From contig NZ_CP061274.1 in assembly GCF_014775655.1 (NCBI RefSeq), forward strand, positions 310,001 through 374,000: a stretch of DNA of 64,000 nucleotides, given 5' to 3'. This stretch comes from Clavibacter zhangzhiyongii. Lineage in GTDB: Bacteria; Actinomycetota; Actinomycetes; Actinomycetales; Microbacteriaceae. Below, in pieces: positions 35,065 through 44,011 of the stretch; position 1 is the stretch's first letter, and each line of letters begins with the position of its first letter. The notes under the pieces were generated by a model that was not told where the DNA came from, did no database searches, and saw only the letters and a list, made by a program, of their open reading frames with translations. Position numbers and translations under genes: made by a program.

Positions 35065-36165
35065 ATGGAGCCCCACGAGCGCGCGGATCCCGACGGCGGG
35101 TCCCGGCGGGCCGAGCGCGCGGAGCTGGTCGAGCTGCGGCGGCGGGCCTACGGACCGGCAGGCGAGGTGGATCCCGCGGACCTCGACCGGTTGCGCGTCC
35201 TGGAGGCGCGCTGGGCGGCGGCGGGCCCGGCGGTGCGGCCGACGCCGGCGCGCCCGGCCGAGGCCGAGGCGGTCCTCGCGGCCGAGCCGGGGCCCACCGA
35301 CGCCGAGCGCTCCGCTGCCGAGGGCTACGGCGCCGAGCGCTCCGCTGCCGAGGGCTCCGCTGCCGCGCCGGACGACACCACCTTCCCGTCCCGTCGCCGC
35401 CCGCGTCGCCTCCTCGCGATCCTCTGGGCCGCGTCCCTCGTCGTGGCCGTCGCGCTCACCGCGGTCGTCACCTCCGCCGCCAGCGCGCCGGCGGGCCGCG
35501 AGGTCGCGGTCGTGCGCTTCGACCCGGACCAGGAGCTGCCCGTCTACATGCGCGACTACTTCGGCGGCGCCGAGACCGGATCCGCCCGCTTCCACGGCCT
35601 CACGCTCGTGCGGCTCGAGAACGACCGCTCGGCCTACCCGCAGGTGCTCGGGGAGTGCCTCGCCATCCAGCCCGCCCGCGCGGCCCTGGGCACGGCCGAG
35701 GCCGGCGGATGCGCGGCGGGCGCGTTCGGCGCGTCCGCCCAGTTCGTCGTCAACACGGGCGCGCCCGAGGAGCTGCGTGACGAGTTCCCGGTGGGCACGG
35801 CGCTCCTCTTCGACCTGCGCGGCGACGCCGTGCACGTGCGCGTCGACGAGTCCGCCCGCGTCCCGACGCCGACGCGCCCGCCGACGAAGGGATCGACGGT
35901 GGCACGCGTCAGGCCCGGTGCGACCTCAGCAGTCGCGTCACCGCGATCATCGCGCCGCCCACCACCGCCGGGATGCCGCCGCCGGGGTGCACCGACGCGC
36001 CCACCCGCCACAGCCAGGGGCGCCAGGGGTCGTTGTACGAGGGGCGGTGGAACGGCCCGCTCAGCCACGGCGGGCGCGCGGCCCCGTAGAGCGCGCCGTG
36101 CGGCTCGCCGCCCTCGCCGTAGTACCGCGGGTCGAGCACGATCCGCTCGTCGAGGAGGTCGGTGA
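35065..36165 (+). CDS. Single-pass membrane protein whose frame runs antisense into crtI
   Basis: Residues 1-110 are hydrophilic and acidic, with a duplicated segment (AERSAAEG) encoded by a 30-bp repeat (35302-35331, 35332-35358); one TM helix lies at about 114-137; residues 150-270 form a plausible extracytoplasmic domain with two cysteines. From about residue 275 the sequence becomes Arg/Pro-rich low complexity and lies antisense to the end of the desaturase gene (35909-36165). That tail looks like a shadow frame, so the original stop may have been lost. No family recognised. Confidence 0.55.
   Translation: MEPHERADPDGGSRRAERAELVELRRRAYGPAGEVDPADLDRLRVLEARWAAAGPAVRPTPARPAEAEAVLAAEPGPTDAERSAAEGYGAERSAAEGSAAAPDDTTFPSRRRPRRLLAILWAASLVVAVALTAVVTSAASAPAGREVAVVRFDPDQELPVYMRDYFGGAETGSARFHGLTLVRLENDRSAYPQVLGECLAIQPARAALGTAEAGGCAAGAFGASAQFVVNTGAPEELRDEFPVGTALLFDLRGDAVHVRVDESARVPTPTRPPTKGSTVARVRPGATSAVASPRSSRRPPPPGCRRRGAPTRPPATARGARGRCTRGGGTARSATAGARPRRARRAARRPRRSTAGRARSARRGGR
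35302..35358 (+). repeat. 30-bp in-frame duplication
   Basis: Units at 35302-35331 and 35332-35358 (second one partial) match in 26 of 27 compared bases and encode the repeated AERSAAEG segment of the membrane protein. Confidence 0.85.
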
Positions 36166-37342
36166 GCGGCCCGTCGAGCCCTATCGCCGCGGAGACCCGG
36201 TCGACCTCGCGCCGCACGAAGGGGTGGTCGGCCGTGTAGCGACCGCCGTCCGCGGGCGCGGTGAGCAGGATCCCCAGGGTGCTGCGCGGGTTCGGGTACA
36301 CCTCGCCCGCACGGTACTGGTTGACGAACACCATCGTGTCGGCCGGCTCGTCGCCCGCCTCCAGGCTGCGGTGCAGCGCGGCGGGCTTCGTCGGCAGCAC
36401 CACGCTGTGCGTCGCGATCTCCGCGGGCAGCTCCTCGCGCAGCACGCCGTACACCGCGACGGCCGAGCAGGAGAGGGCGCGGGGGCGCAGGCGGGGGAGC
36501 GACGGGATCCGCGACGGGCCGGTCAGCGCGGCCAGCCGGTCGGCATCCAGGGCGCTGACGACCAGGTCGGCGGGGTGGCGCCCAGCGGTGGTGGTGACCG
36601 ACCCGCGCTCGATGCGGGTGACGGCCTCGCCGGTGCGCACGTCGACCCCGGCGGCCTCGGCCAGCCGACCCAGCGCGAGCACGATCTCGTAGACGCCGCC
36701 GCGCGGCACCCAGGCTCCGGTCTCCGCCATGATCGCCGGCATGCTCGCGTAGAGCGCCGGCGTACGCGCGGGCGAGACGCCCGCGTTGAGGGTGTGGATC
36801 GCGATGATCTCGCGCAGCCCGTCGGGCAGCCACGGCAGGCCGTCGAGGTAGGCGCGCGTGGTGAGGCGCGAGCCGTAGACGTCCAGCAGCCGGCGGAGCG
36901 CGGGGAGGGCGGCCCGGTCGAGCGGGTCGGCGAGCAGCAGCTCGGTGACGTCGTCGGCGAGGGGCGCGTGCAGGTCGGAGAAGCGGCGCCAGGCCGGGTA
37001 CCAGGGGTGATCCGGCGCCACCGGCAGCGAGGTCTCCTCGCCGTCGTAGTAGTAGCGGCCGACCTCGGGCATCCGCACCAGGTCGAGCCGGCCGGCGTCG
37101 CGGGTGCGGTCGGGGGCGCTCCCGCCGTCGCCGAGCCGGCGCAGCAGCTCGTCCCACACCGCCGGGAACGTCACGAGCGACGGCCCGGTGTCGATGCGGT
37201 CGTCCCCCAGTCGGATGCGACGGCTCTTGCCGCCGAGCTCGGCGGAGGCCTCGAGGAGGGTGACGCGGTGGCCCGCGTGCGCGAGCAGCGCGGCGGCGGT
37301 GAGCCCGCCCATCCCGCCGCCGACCACGACGATGCGGCTCAC
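35909..37342 (-). CDS. CrtI/CrtD-like carotenoid desaturase
   Basis: A 477-residue FAD enzyme of the phytoene desaturase family: N-terminal FAD motif [21 protein letters not shown], then [14 protein letters not shown], and the C-terminal family signature [17 protein letters not shown]. It is joined by a GTGA overlap to a lycopene-elongase-like prenyltransferase gene. That pairing resembles bacterioruberin-type C50 loci, where the CrtI-like protein is a 3,4-desaturase (CrtD) rather than phytoene desaturase; sequence alone does not decide. No crtB, crtE or cyclase genes are in the window. Confidence 0.8.
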   Translation of the reverse strand: MSRIVVVGGGMGGLTAAALLAHAGHRVTLLEASAELGGKSRRIRLGDDRIDTGPSLVTFPAVWDELLRRLGDGGSAPDRTRDAGRLDLVRMPEVGRYYYDGEETSLPVAPDHPWYPAWRRFSDLHAPLADDVTELLLADPLDRAALPALRRLLDVYGSRLTTRAYLDGLPWLPDGLREIIAIHTLNAGVSPARTPALYASMPAIMAETGAWVPRGGVYEIVLALGRLAEAAGVDVRTGEAVTRIERGSVTTTAGRHPADLVVSALDADRLAALTGPSRIPSLPRLRPRALSCSAVAVYGVLREELPAEIATHSVVLPTKPAALHRSLEAGDEPADTMVFVNQYRAGEVYPNPRSTLGILLTAPADGGRYTADHPFVRREVDRVSAAIGLDGPLTDLLDERIVLDPRYYGEGGEPHGALYGAARPPWLSGPFHRPSYNDPWRPWLWRVGASVHPGGGIPAVVGGAMIAVTRLLRSHRA

Positions 37343-38235
37343 GGGTACCCCACCAGCACGATCGCGACCATGAGCAGCACCCCGGCGAACGTCCCCGCGA
37401 TGTACGGGAACGCGACCGACAGGCGGTAGAGGCGGTGGCCGGTCGCCGGCGTCGGGTCGCGCAGCAGGGACACCACGAGGATGCCGGCGATCAGCAGGTT
37501 GACGGCCGCCACGGGGACGCTCACCACGGCGAACAGCGCGGTCGAGACGATCCACCAGGCCCCGCTCCACAGGGCCGTCCCGCGCGGGCCGAGCCGCACC
37601 GCGGTGGTGGTGATGCCCGCCTCGCGGTCCTCCACGATGTCCTGCACCGCGTCGAAGGCGTGCTTGGCCACGCTCCAGGCCATCAGGCCGAGGGCGGCGG
37701 GCCAGACCGGCGTGACCTCGAGGGCCGCCGGCACGATCACCAGCGGCAGAGCGTAGGCGGCGTTGCTCAGCGAGTCGAGGAAGGGCCGCGCCTTGAAGCG
37801 CAGCGGGGGCGCGGAGTAGAAGACGAACACGCCCGCGTAGAGCAGGATCGCCGCGTTCGCGAGCGGCGGCAGCACCAGGAGGAAGTAGACGAGGAACGGG
37901 ATGTTGACGGCGGCGACGGCCCCGGCGATGAGCCGCACCTCGGACGGCTTGATCCGGGCGCCCTCGAGCGAGCCCTTGCGGGGGTTGGCCGCGTCCGTGT
38001 CCTGGTCGTAGATGTCGTTGACGCCGTAGATGAGCAGGTTGAACGGCAGGGTGAGCCACAGGATGATCGGCAGGGCCCGGAGGTCGAAGAGCGCACCGGT
38101 GAGCCACACGGCCACGAGGCCGGAACCGATGGTGTTGATCCACAGCACCGGACGCGAGATCAGCACGAGGCGGCGCACGGCCGCGCCGATCCCCGACGGT
38201 GCGATGCGCGACATCCGCTCGCTGCCGTCGGTCAC
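37339..38235 (-). CDS. UbiA-family prenyltransferase, lycopene-elongase-like
   Basis: A 298-residue membrane prenyltransferase with about eight TM helices, first Asp-rich motif NDIYDQDTD (residues 73-81) followed by NPRKG, and second motif DAVQDIVED (195-203). The NPRKG after the first motif is typical of carotenoid elongases (CrtEb/LyeJ), which add C5 units to lycopene to give C50 carotenoids. Coupling to a CrtI-like gene supports that reading. GTG 38235 follows TACGCT by 7 bases (leaderless). Confidence 0.8.
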   Translation of the reverse strand: MTDGSERMSRIAPSGIGAAVRRLVLISRPVLWINTIGSGLVAVWLTGALFDLRALPIILWLTLPFNLLIYGVNDIYDQDTDAANPRKGSLEGARIKPSEVRLIAGAVAAVNIPFLVYFLLVLPPLANAAILLYAGVFVFYSAPPLRFKARPFLDSLSNAAYALPLVIVPAALEVTPVWPAALGLMAWSVAKHAFDAVQDIVEDREAGITTTAVRLGPRGTALWSGAWWIVSTALFAVVSVPVAAVNLLIAGILVVSLLRDPTPATGHRLYRLSVAFPYIAGTFAGVLLMVAIVLVGYP

Positions 38236-38298
38236 GGACCCGAGCGTACGCCGCTCCCGGTTACGTCGGCCTGACGGCGTCGGGCCCAGACTGGGGGG

Positions 38299-39495
38299 AT
38301 GCGCCTGATGCTGATCACCGCCGGCACCCGAGGCGACGTGGAGCCCTTCGCGGCCCTGGCACGGCACGCCGCCTCCCGTGGGCACGAGGTCCGGCTGGCC
38401 CTGCCCGACGACGCGGTCGCGCCCGAGGGGGTGGACGCCGTGGGCCTCGGCCTGGACGCGCAGCGCATGCTCGCCCCGGCCGGCCGCACCCCCTGGGCCC
38501 TCGCCCGCCACCTGCGCACGGAGGTGCGTCCGGCGATGCGGCGGATGCTCGCCTCCGCGGTGCGGGAGACGGTCGACTTCGCGCCCGACGTGGTGGTCCA
38601 CCACCCCCTGATCCTCAGCGCGCCGATGGTCGCGGACGCGCTCGGCGTGCCCCGCGTGCTGGTGGAGTTCGCGCCGGTGGCCACCCCCAGCGACCGCTTC
38701 CCCGCCGCAGGGGGTCCGACGGCCACCCGCGACCTCGGCCCGCGCAACCGGTCCACCTACGCCGTGCCGCGCGCCGCCGCCCGCCTCTTCGACGCCGACG
38801 TGGCGCGCGCGGTGGCCGAGCTGCCGGGTGGTCGTCGTCCCGCCGAGCGCTCGCCGTCGCGCGCGACGCTCATGGCCGTGAGCCCCGCGCTGCTGCCGCG
38901 GCCCGACGACTGGCCGGAGCGGGTGCACCAGACGGGCGCCTGGCACGCGGAGGCGGCGACCGCATCCCCCGACCCGCTCGTCGAGGGGTTCCTGGCGGCC
39001 GGGCCCTTCCTCGTCGCCTCGTTCGGCTCCATGGCCCGGGGGGATGCGGCGGCCCGGGGGCGGGCGATCGTCCAGGCCGCCCGCTCCCACGGCCTGCGGG
39101 TGCTGCTCGTGACCGGCTGGGGCGGGCTCGCGCTGCCGACGGAGTGCCGCGGCCCCGACGTGCTGGCGGTGCGGTCGGCGCCGTTCGACCGGGTGCTGCC
39201 GGGCGCGGCGCTCGCCGTGCACCACGGCGGGGCCGGGACCTCCCACGCCGTGGCGCGGGCCGGCGTGCCCGCCGTCGTCGTGCCCGTCACCGCCGACCAG
39301 CCGTTCTGGGCCGCCCAGCTGCACCGGCGGGGGGTGGCCGCCGCCCCGATCCCGCTGCGCCGCCTGTCGGTCGACGCCCTCGTGCCGGCGATGGGCGACG
39401 CCCTGTCCCGTCGCGAGCGGGCGGCCGAGGTGGGCGCGCTCATGCGACGGGAGCAGGGTGTGCGGCGGGCGGTCGACGTGCTCGAATCCCTCTGA
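38299..39495 (+). CDS. Family 1 (MGT/CrtX-like) glycosyltransferase
   Basis: A 398-residue GT-B enzyme with N-terminal acceptor domain (MLITAGTRGDVEPFAALA) and C-terminal nucleotide-sugar site (HHGGAGTSHAVARAGVP, then PVTADQPFWA), the signature of UDP-sugar transferases acting on lipophilic acceptors. Divergent from the elongase-like gene with a 63-base gap, it may glycosylate the C50 carotenoid (inference). CAGACT lies 6 bases before the ATG. Confidence 0.85.
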   Translation: MRLMLITAGTRGDVEPFAALARHAASRGHEVRLALPDDAVAPEGVDAVGLGLDAQRMLAPAGRTPWALARHLRTEVRPAMRRMLASAVRETVDFAPDVVVHHPLILSAPMVADALGVPRVLVEFAPVATPSDRFPAAGGPTATRDLGPRNRSTYAVPRAAARLFDADVARAVAELPGGRRPAERSPSRATLMAVSPALLPRPDDWPERVHQTGAWHAEAATASPDPLVEGFLAAGPFLVASFGSMARGDAAARGRAIVQAARSHGLRVLLVTGWGGLALPTECRGPDVLAVRSAPFDRVLPGAALAVHHGGAGTSHAVARAGVPAVVVPVTADQPFWAAQLHRRGVAAAPIPLRRLSVDALVPAMGDALSRRERAAEVGALMRREQGVRRAVDVLESL

Positions 39496-39527
39496 GTCGC
39501 GACCACCCGACCGCCCTCCGGCGTCGC

Positions 39528-40241
39528 TCAGCCGAGGATCGCGCGCATCTTCTCGTAGAACGGGGTGGGGTCGCCGGCCAGCGAGTCCTTCACCATGCGG
39601 CTCCAGTCGTCGACGACCACCTCGACGGATCCCGCGGCCACGCCGTCGAGCGCCGCGCGCGCCACGTCCCGCGGGGCGATCATCGGGCCGTCGTAGCCGG
39701 CCATGATGTCGGTGTCCGCGGCCCCGAGGTGCACGCCCTGCACGAGGGTGCCCTGTCCCGCGAGCTCCAGCCGCACCGCGTTCGTCATGTTCCACTCCGC
39801 CGCCTTCGCGGCCGCGTAGCCGCCAGCGCCCGAGGTCGAGAACCACGACAGCGCCGACAGGATGTTGACGATGCCGCCTCCGCCGTTCGCGGCGAGCACG
39901 GGCGCGAAGGCGCGGATCACGCCGAGCGTCCCGTAGAAGTGCGTGTCCATCTCGCGGCGGATCTCCGCCATGTCGCCCGTGACGAGCGTCGCGCCCGTGG
40001 AGATGCCCGCGTTGTTGATCACGAGCGTCACGTCCGACGCGGCGTCGGCGGCGGCGGTGACCGACGCGGGGTCGGTGAGGTCGAGGCGCAGCACCTCGAC
40101 GCCGGGGACGTCGATCGCCTCGGGGCGGCGCGCGGTCGCGTAGACCTTGCGGGCGCCGCGCTCGAGGAGCTCCTCGACGAAGGCGCGGCCGATGCCGCGG
40201 TTGGCGCCGGTGACGAGGGCGACCTGATCCTGGATGTCCAT
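39528..40241 (-). CDS. Short-chain dehydrogenase/reductase
   Basis: A 237-residue SDR with TGANRGIGRAF cofactor loop, ATARRPE after beta-2 favouring NADP(H), NNAG, and the YAAAK active site after NILSALSW. Divergent from a MerR regulator, with a near-perfect dyad between them, so it is likely the regulated target. Substrate unknown. Confidence 0.87.
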   Translation of the reverse strand: MDIQDQVALVTGANRGIGRAFVEELLERGARKVYATARRPEAIDVPGVEVLRLDLTDPASVTAAADAASDVTLVINNAGISTGATLVTGDMAEIRREMDTHFYGTLGVIRAFAPVLAANGGGGIVNILSALSWFSTSGAGGYAAAKAAEWNMTNAVRLELAGQGTLVQGVHLGAADTDIMAGYDGPMIAPRDVARAALDGVAAGSVEVVVDDWSRMVKDSLAGDPTPFYEKMRAILG

Positions 40242-40303
40242 GCGTGCTCTTCCTCCTGCCGCCCGCGTCGTTCGCGGGGTGCGGCCCGGCCTACGCTAGG
40301 AGT

Positions 40304-40319
40304 TGACGTCGACGTGAAG
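40304..40319. promoter_or_regulatory. MerR-type dyad between SDR and MerR gene
   Basis: TTGACGTCGACGTGAA is palindromic in 14 of 16 positions, with a perfect core ACGTCGACGT (40306-40315). It lies in the 132-base divergent region, as expected for a MerR operator set between -35 and -10. Confidence 0.65.
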
Positions 40320-40373
40320 GGCAAGTCCGCCCGGCGGATCGACGGGATCACCACCACGAGGGAAGAGGGCGGC

Positions 40374-40793
40374 ATGCTGCGGATCGGCGACGTGGCGGGA
40401 CGCGCGGGCGTGAGCACCCGGGCGCTCCGGTACTACGAGGAGCAGGGCCTGCTGCCCGCCGAGCGCACCGCGAGCGGCCAGCGCGTGTACCCGGAGGCGG
40501 CGGTCGAGCGCGTGCAGCTCATCCAGCAGCTGTTCGCCGCGGGGCTCCCGAGCCGCACGATCCGCCAGCTGCTCCCGAGCGTCGACAGCGGCGTCGCGGC
40601 GCCGGAGTCGCTCGCGCTCCTGCGCTCCGAGCGCGACCGGATCACCGCGGCCATCGCCGAGCTCGAGCGCGCCCGCGAGGAGCTGAACCGCGTCATCGAC
40701 ATCTGCCAGCACCCGACGCCGGAGCACTGCCCGGCGCTGCGCGAGGGCGGGGCGGCGTACGCGGGAGTGCACGCGGAGGCCGTCGCGGCCTGA
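40374..40793 (+). CDS. MerR-family regulator
   Basis: A 139-residue MerR protein: HTH and wing at residues 1-70 (MLRIGDVAGRAGVSTRALRYY), dimer helix at about 80-118 (LLRSERDRITAAIAELERAREELN), and C-terminal CQHPTPEHC, a Cys pair that could bind a metal or act as a redox/thiol sensor. Start ATG 40374 has a GGAAGAGG ribosome site. Probably controls the divergent SDR. Confidence 0.87.
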   Translation: MLRIGDVAGRAGVSTRALRYYEEQGLLPAERTASGQRVYPEAAVERVQLIQQLFAAGLPSRTIRQLLPSVDSGVAAPESLALLRSERDRITAAIAELERAREELNRVIDICQHPTPEHCPALREGGAAYAGVHAEAVAA

Positions 40794-40829
40794 TCGGATC
40801 GGACGTCCGCACGGCCGCGACCCGATCCG

Positions 40830-41774
40830 TCACTTCGCGTCGGCTCGGCCGATCGTGTCGGCGCCGTCGCGGAACGCCGTGCGTGCGGCGGGCCAGCTGC
40901 CCTCGTCGACGTGGAGGGCGGTGCGGAGGTAGGCGGCGGTCAGGCGCTGGATGACGGCGACGCGCTCGGGATCCTCGTCCGTGGTCTCGGCGACCTCGTA
41001 GCCGACGATCCCGCCGAGGGAATGCTCGGCGCCGTGGAAGGTCAGCAGGTCGGTGGCGCCGGGGCTGTGCGCGTAGGCGTCGGTGAACCAGTCGGGTCCG
41101 CGGCTCGACATCCTCGACTGGTCGTGGTCGCCGGCGATGACGAGGGTCGGCGTCGTGAGCTCGCGGAAGGAGGGGCGCATGAACGGGAAGCTCGCGCGTG
41201 CGAACGGGGCCAGGTGGTCGCCGCCGAGGCCGCTCGCCGCGAGCAGGATGCCCGCGGTGACGCGATCGTCGGACCGGTCCTCGCCGACGCGGCCGTCCGC
41301 GTCGATGACCCGCGCGCCGAGGAGCGACTGCGCGGTCTGCCCGCCCCAGGAGTGGCCCGCGACGGCGACGCGGCCGGGGTCGACGCGGCCCTCGAGGCCC
41401 GGCACGGCGGCCTCGATGGCGTCGAGCTGGTCGAGGATCCGCGTGAGATCCGCGATCCGCTCCGTCCAGATCGTCGGGAACACGGGGTGTTCGAACCCGA
41501 AGCCGTTCCGTCGGGAGTCGAGGTGGGTGGGCTGGATCACGACGAAGCCGCGGGACGCCCAGAACGCCGTGAGGGGGGCGTAGCCGTCGAGGTTCCACCC
41601 GTTGCCGTGGGAGAACACGATGACGGGCAGGCGGGATCCCGTGGCCGGTGCCGAGACGCGCACCTCCAGCGGCACCGGTCGGCCGTGCGCGGTCAGGGTG
41701 ACGGGGGCGACGGACACGACGGGCGCTCCCGCGCCGATGATGCCGTCCAGGGCGTCGATGGTCGACGAGGTCAT
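40830..41774 (-). CDS. Alpha/beta hydrolase, PAF-acetylhydrolase/dienelactone-like esterase
   Basis: A 314-residue hydrolase with oxyanion loop SHGNGWN near residue 55, nucleophile S142 in GHSWGG, acid Asp in AGDHDQSR near 230 and His in GAEHSLGG near 260. It resembles chlorophyllase/PAF-acetylhydrolase-like esterases. It is divergent from a TetR gene with a clear dyad between; the TetR probably represses it. Substrate unknown. Confidence 0.83.
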   Translation of the reverse strand: MTSSTIDALDGIIGAGAPVVSVAPVTLTAHGRPVPLEVRVSAPATGSRLPVIVFSHGNGWNLDGYAPLTAFWASRGFVVIQPTHLDSRRNGFGFEHPVFPTIWTERIADLTRILDQLDAIEAAVPGLEGRVDPGRVAVAGHSWGGQTAQSLLGARVIDADGRVGEDRSDDRVTAGILLAASGLGGDHLAPFARASFPFMRPSFRELTTPTLVIAGDHDQSRMSSRGPDWFTDAYAHSPGATDLLTFHGAEHSLGGIVGYEVAETTDEDPERVAVIQRLTAAYLRTALHVDEGSWPAARTAFRDGADTIGRADAK

Positions 41775-41835
41775 TGCGGTGCCTTCCACGAGGTCGCTCT
41801 GCGATGATGGGTATCGGAGCGCTGATCCGCAACAA

Positions 41836-41854
41836 TACGGAGCAGCGTTCCGTA
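41836..41854. promoter_or_regulatory. TetR-type operator between esterase and TetR gene
   Basis: TACGGA (41836-41841) and TCCGTA (41849-41854) are exact inverted repeats with a 7-base spacer, flanked by further A/T symmetry. It lies 34 bases before the TetR ATG. Confidence 0.65.
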
Positions 41855-41888
41855 ATGCAACCGCGCCGCGCGCATCCGAGGGGGGCCC

Positions 41889-42503
41889 ATGACCGAGACG
41901 CAGGACGGCGCGACGCCTCCCGCCGGGCCCGGACGACCGCGGCGGGACCGGCAGGCCCTGCTGGATGCGGCGGCGGCGGTGTTCGTGCGCTCCGGCGTGG
42001 ACGCGCCCGTGCGGGAGATCGCGACCGAGGGCGGCGTGGGGGTGGGCACGATCTACCGGCACTTCCCGACCCGGGCGGAGCTGGTGGTGGCGGTGTTCCG
42101 CCACCAGGTCGAGGCCTGCGCGGAGGCGGGACCCCGGCTCCTCGAGGAGAGCGCGAGCGCGGAGGAGGCTCTGCGCGAGTGGATCTCCCTGTTCGTGGAG
42201 TTCCTGGTGACCAAGCACGGCCTCGCCGCGGTGCTCCACGGCGACAGCGCCGGATCCGACGCGCTCCACACGTCCTTCGTCGACCGGCTCGTCCCCGTGT
42301 GCGGCGCCCTCCTCGATGCCGCGCGGGCGGACGTGGGGCCCGTCGGAGGCGGATCGGCCGGAGCCGAGTCGGCGGTGGGCGGGTACGGGCTCCTCAGGGG
42401 CGTCGGGAACCTCTGCATCGGAGCCGCCGGTGATGCCCGGTACGACGCCCGGGAGCTCGTGGGGGCCCTGGTGACCGGGGTGCTGGTCGGCGTCCCCCGC
42501 TAG
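41889..42503 (+). CDS. TetR-family repressor
   Basis: A 204-residue TetR protein with HTH at about residues 20-60 (VREIATEGGVGVGTIYRHFPTRAELV) and a C-terminal domain of the TetR_C (SbtR-like) type. It is divergent from an esterase-type hydrolase, its likely target. GC-rich and normal for this genome. Confidence 0.87.
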   Translation: MTETQDGATPPAGPGRPRRDRQALLDAAAAVFVRSGVDAPVREIATEGGVGVGTIYRHFPTRAELVVAVFRHQVEACAEAGPRLLEESASAEEALREWISLFVEFLVTKHGLAAVLHGDSAGSDALHTSFVDRLVPVCGALLDAARADVGPVGGGSAGAESAVGGYGLLRGVGNLCIGAAGDARYDARELVGALVTGVLVGVPR

Positions 42504-42539
42504 CGGCGCCCTCGCTGGCGGCGCCCTGGCTGGCGTGCC

Positions 42540-42902
42540 CTACGGCCGCTCGTCCACCACGCCCACGAACCGGCTGCCGATCCCGTCGACCTCGCGCCGC
42601 GCGAGGCCGAGCGCGGGCTCGGGCAGCTCGTCGGGGGAGTGCCGCTCGCAGGAGAGGTAGGAGAACTCCGGCCACCACTTCTTCGGGCGCACGGCCTCCG
42701 TGAAGCCGCAGACCTCGCAGGTCAGCTGCACCCAGACGGGCCGCTTGCCGGTCGCGTTGGCGCGGGACTGCGCGAGCCAGGCCGGCGGATCCTGGTCCAT
42801 CGCGGCGATCTCGGACTCGGGGACGCGCCCCGGGATGCCGTGGCGCGTGGCCATCTCCAGCGGGATGCCCAGCCGCAGCGCGGCCTCTCGTCTCGTGATC
42901 AT
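42540..42902 (-). CDS. Small cysteine-containing protein of unknown function
   Basis: A 120-residue protein. The N-terminal 55 residues look like a small helical/HTH-like domain (MITRREAALRLGIPLEMA, then DPPAWLAQSR), resembling the DUF5997 type found in actinobacteria; the C-terminal half has CEVCGF and a later Cys-His pair (LSCERH) that could bind zinc. Divergent from ohrR. Function unknown; family assignment weak. Confidence 0.6.
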   Translation of the reverse strand: MITRREAALRLGIPLEMATRHGIPGRVPESEIAAMDQDPPAWLAQSRANATGKRPVWVQLTCEVCGFTEAVRPKKWWPEFSYLSCERHSPDELPEPALGLARREVDGIGSRFVGVVDERP

Positions 42903-42951
42903 GTCGGTCCAGGGTACGCGGCGGCGCGCGGCGGCTGGGCATCAGCCGAGA

Positions 42952-42969
42952 TGAATTGCGCACAACTCA
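42952..42969. promoter_or_regulatory. OhrR-type operator
   Basis: An 18-base dyad TGAATTGCGCACAACTCA, symmetric at 14 of 18 positions, 21 bases before the ohrR ATG. OhrR proteins bind A/T-edged dyads of this sort. CAGGGT lies 6 bases before the ATG as a -10. Confidence 0.65.
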
Positions 42970-42990
42970 CTTCCGTGACAGGGTCGGGAC

Positions 42991-43521
42991 ATGACCGATC
43001 GCGAGCCCTGCGCCCCCGCCGACGAGTCCGCGCCGCCCGCGCGCATCGCCGACGAGCTGGTCTGCTTCTCGCTCTACACGGCGTCGCGATCGACCACCCA
43101 GGCCTACCGCGCGCTCCTCGCGCCCTGGGGCCTCACCTACCCGCAGTACCTCGTGCTCGTGCTGCTGTGGTCGGGCGACGACCGCACGGTCACCGAGCTC
43201 GGGCAGCAGCTCGACCTCGACTCGGGCACGCTGTCGCCGTTGCTCGCGCGGATGGAGGAGGCCGGCTTCATCGCCCGCCGCCGGATCTCCGCCGACCAGC
43301 GCGTCGTCACGGTCTCGCTCGCGGAGCGCGGCCGCACCGTGCGGGCCGAGCTCGCGCACGTGCCCGCGGCGATCATCCGCGGCATGGGCCTCGACCTCGA
43401 CCGCGCTCGGCAGCTCCTCGCGACCCTGCACCTGCTGACCGCGGGCATGCAGGAGGCCACGGCAGAGGCGCTCGCGAACCCGTCGACCCGGCCCGCCGAG
43501 GCGTCGGCCCGCACCCCCTGA
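42991..43521 (+). CDS. ohrR: OhrR, MarR-family organic hydroperoxide sensor
   Basis: A 176-residue MarR protein with the OhrR peroxidatic cysteine C25 in LVCFSLYTASR and the conserved tyrosines that follow (YTAS, TYPQYLVL). The winged HTH is at about 65-115 (LGQQLDLDSGTLSPLLARME). Oxidation of C25 by organic peroxides releases it from DNA, inducing ohr 67 bases downstream. Confidence 0.93.
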   Translation: MTDREPCAPADESAPPARIADELVCFSLYTASRSTTQAYRALLAPWGLTYPQYLVLVLLWSGDDRTVTELGQQLDLDSGTLSPLLARMEEAGFIARRRISADQRVVTVSLAERGRTVRAELAHVPAAIIRGMGLDLDRARQLLATLHLLTAGMQEATAEALANPSTRPAEASARTP

Positions 43522-43588
43522 TCCGCACCACCCGCACCACCCACTGGAACCCGGCCGCCCCGCGCGGCCGCGAACGGAAGGAACCGAC

Positions 43589-44011
43589 ATGGACGCCCTG
43601 TACACCGCGGAGGCACTCGCCACGGGAGCCGGCCGCGACGGCCGCGTCGCCGTCAGCGACAGCGACCTCGCCCTCGACCTCTCCATCCCCAAGGCCATGG
43701 GCGGATCCGGCGAGGGCGCGAACCCCGAGCAGCTCTTCGCCGCCGGCTACGCCGCGTGCTTCCACTCCGCGCTGCAGGGCGTCGCCCGCGCGCGCAAGGT
43801 GAAGATCGCCGACTCGAGCGTCGGCAGCCGCGTGAGCATCGGATCCAACGGCCAGGGCGGGTACCAGCTCGCCGTGCACCTCGAGGTCGTCATCCCCGGG
43901 GTCGAGCACGACCTCGCGCAGGAGCTCGCCGACCAGGCCCACCAGGTCTGCCCGTACTCGAACGCGACCCGCGGCAACATCGAGGTCGTCGTCACGGTCT
44001 CGGACGACTGA
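43589..44011 (+). CDS. ohr: Ohr, organic hydroperoxide reductase
   Basis: A 140-residue OsmC/Ohr-family thiol peroxidase with both catalytic cysteines: AACFHSAL near residue 58 and QVCPYSNATRGN near residue 122, the latter being the Ohr-specific signature. Reduces fatty-acid and other organic hydroperoxides. Follows ohrR and shares its last base with a DoxX-family start (TGATG). Confidence 0.96.
   Translation: MDALYTAEALATGAGRDGRVAVSDSDLALDLSIPKAMGGSGEGANPEQLFAAGYAACFHSALQGVARARKVKIADSSVGSRVSIGSNGQGGYQLAVHLEVVIPGVEHDLAQELADQAHQVCPYSNATRGNIEVVVTVSDD

Noticed and set aside
38236-39846. Upstream extension of the UbiA prenyltransferase frame
   Set aside because: It runs antisense to the glycosyltransferase gene; the GTG at 38235 with its TACGCT box and normal family length fits better.
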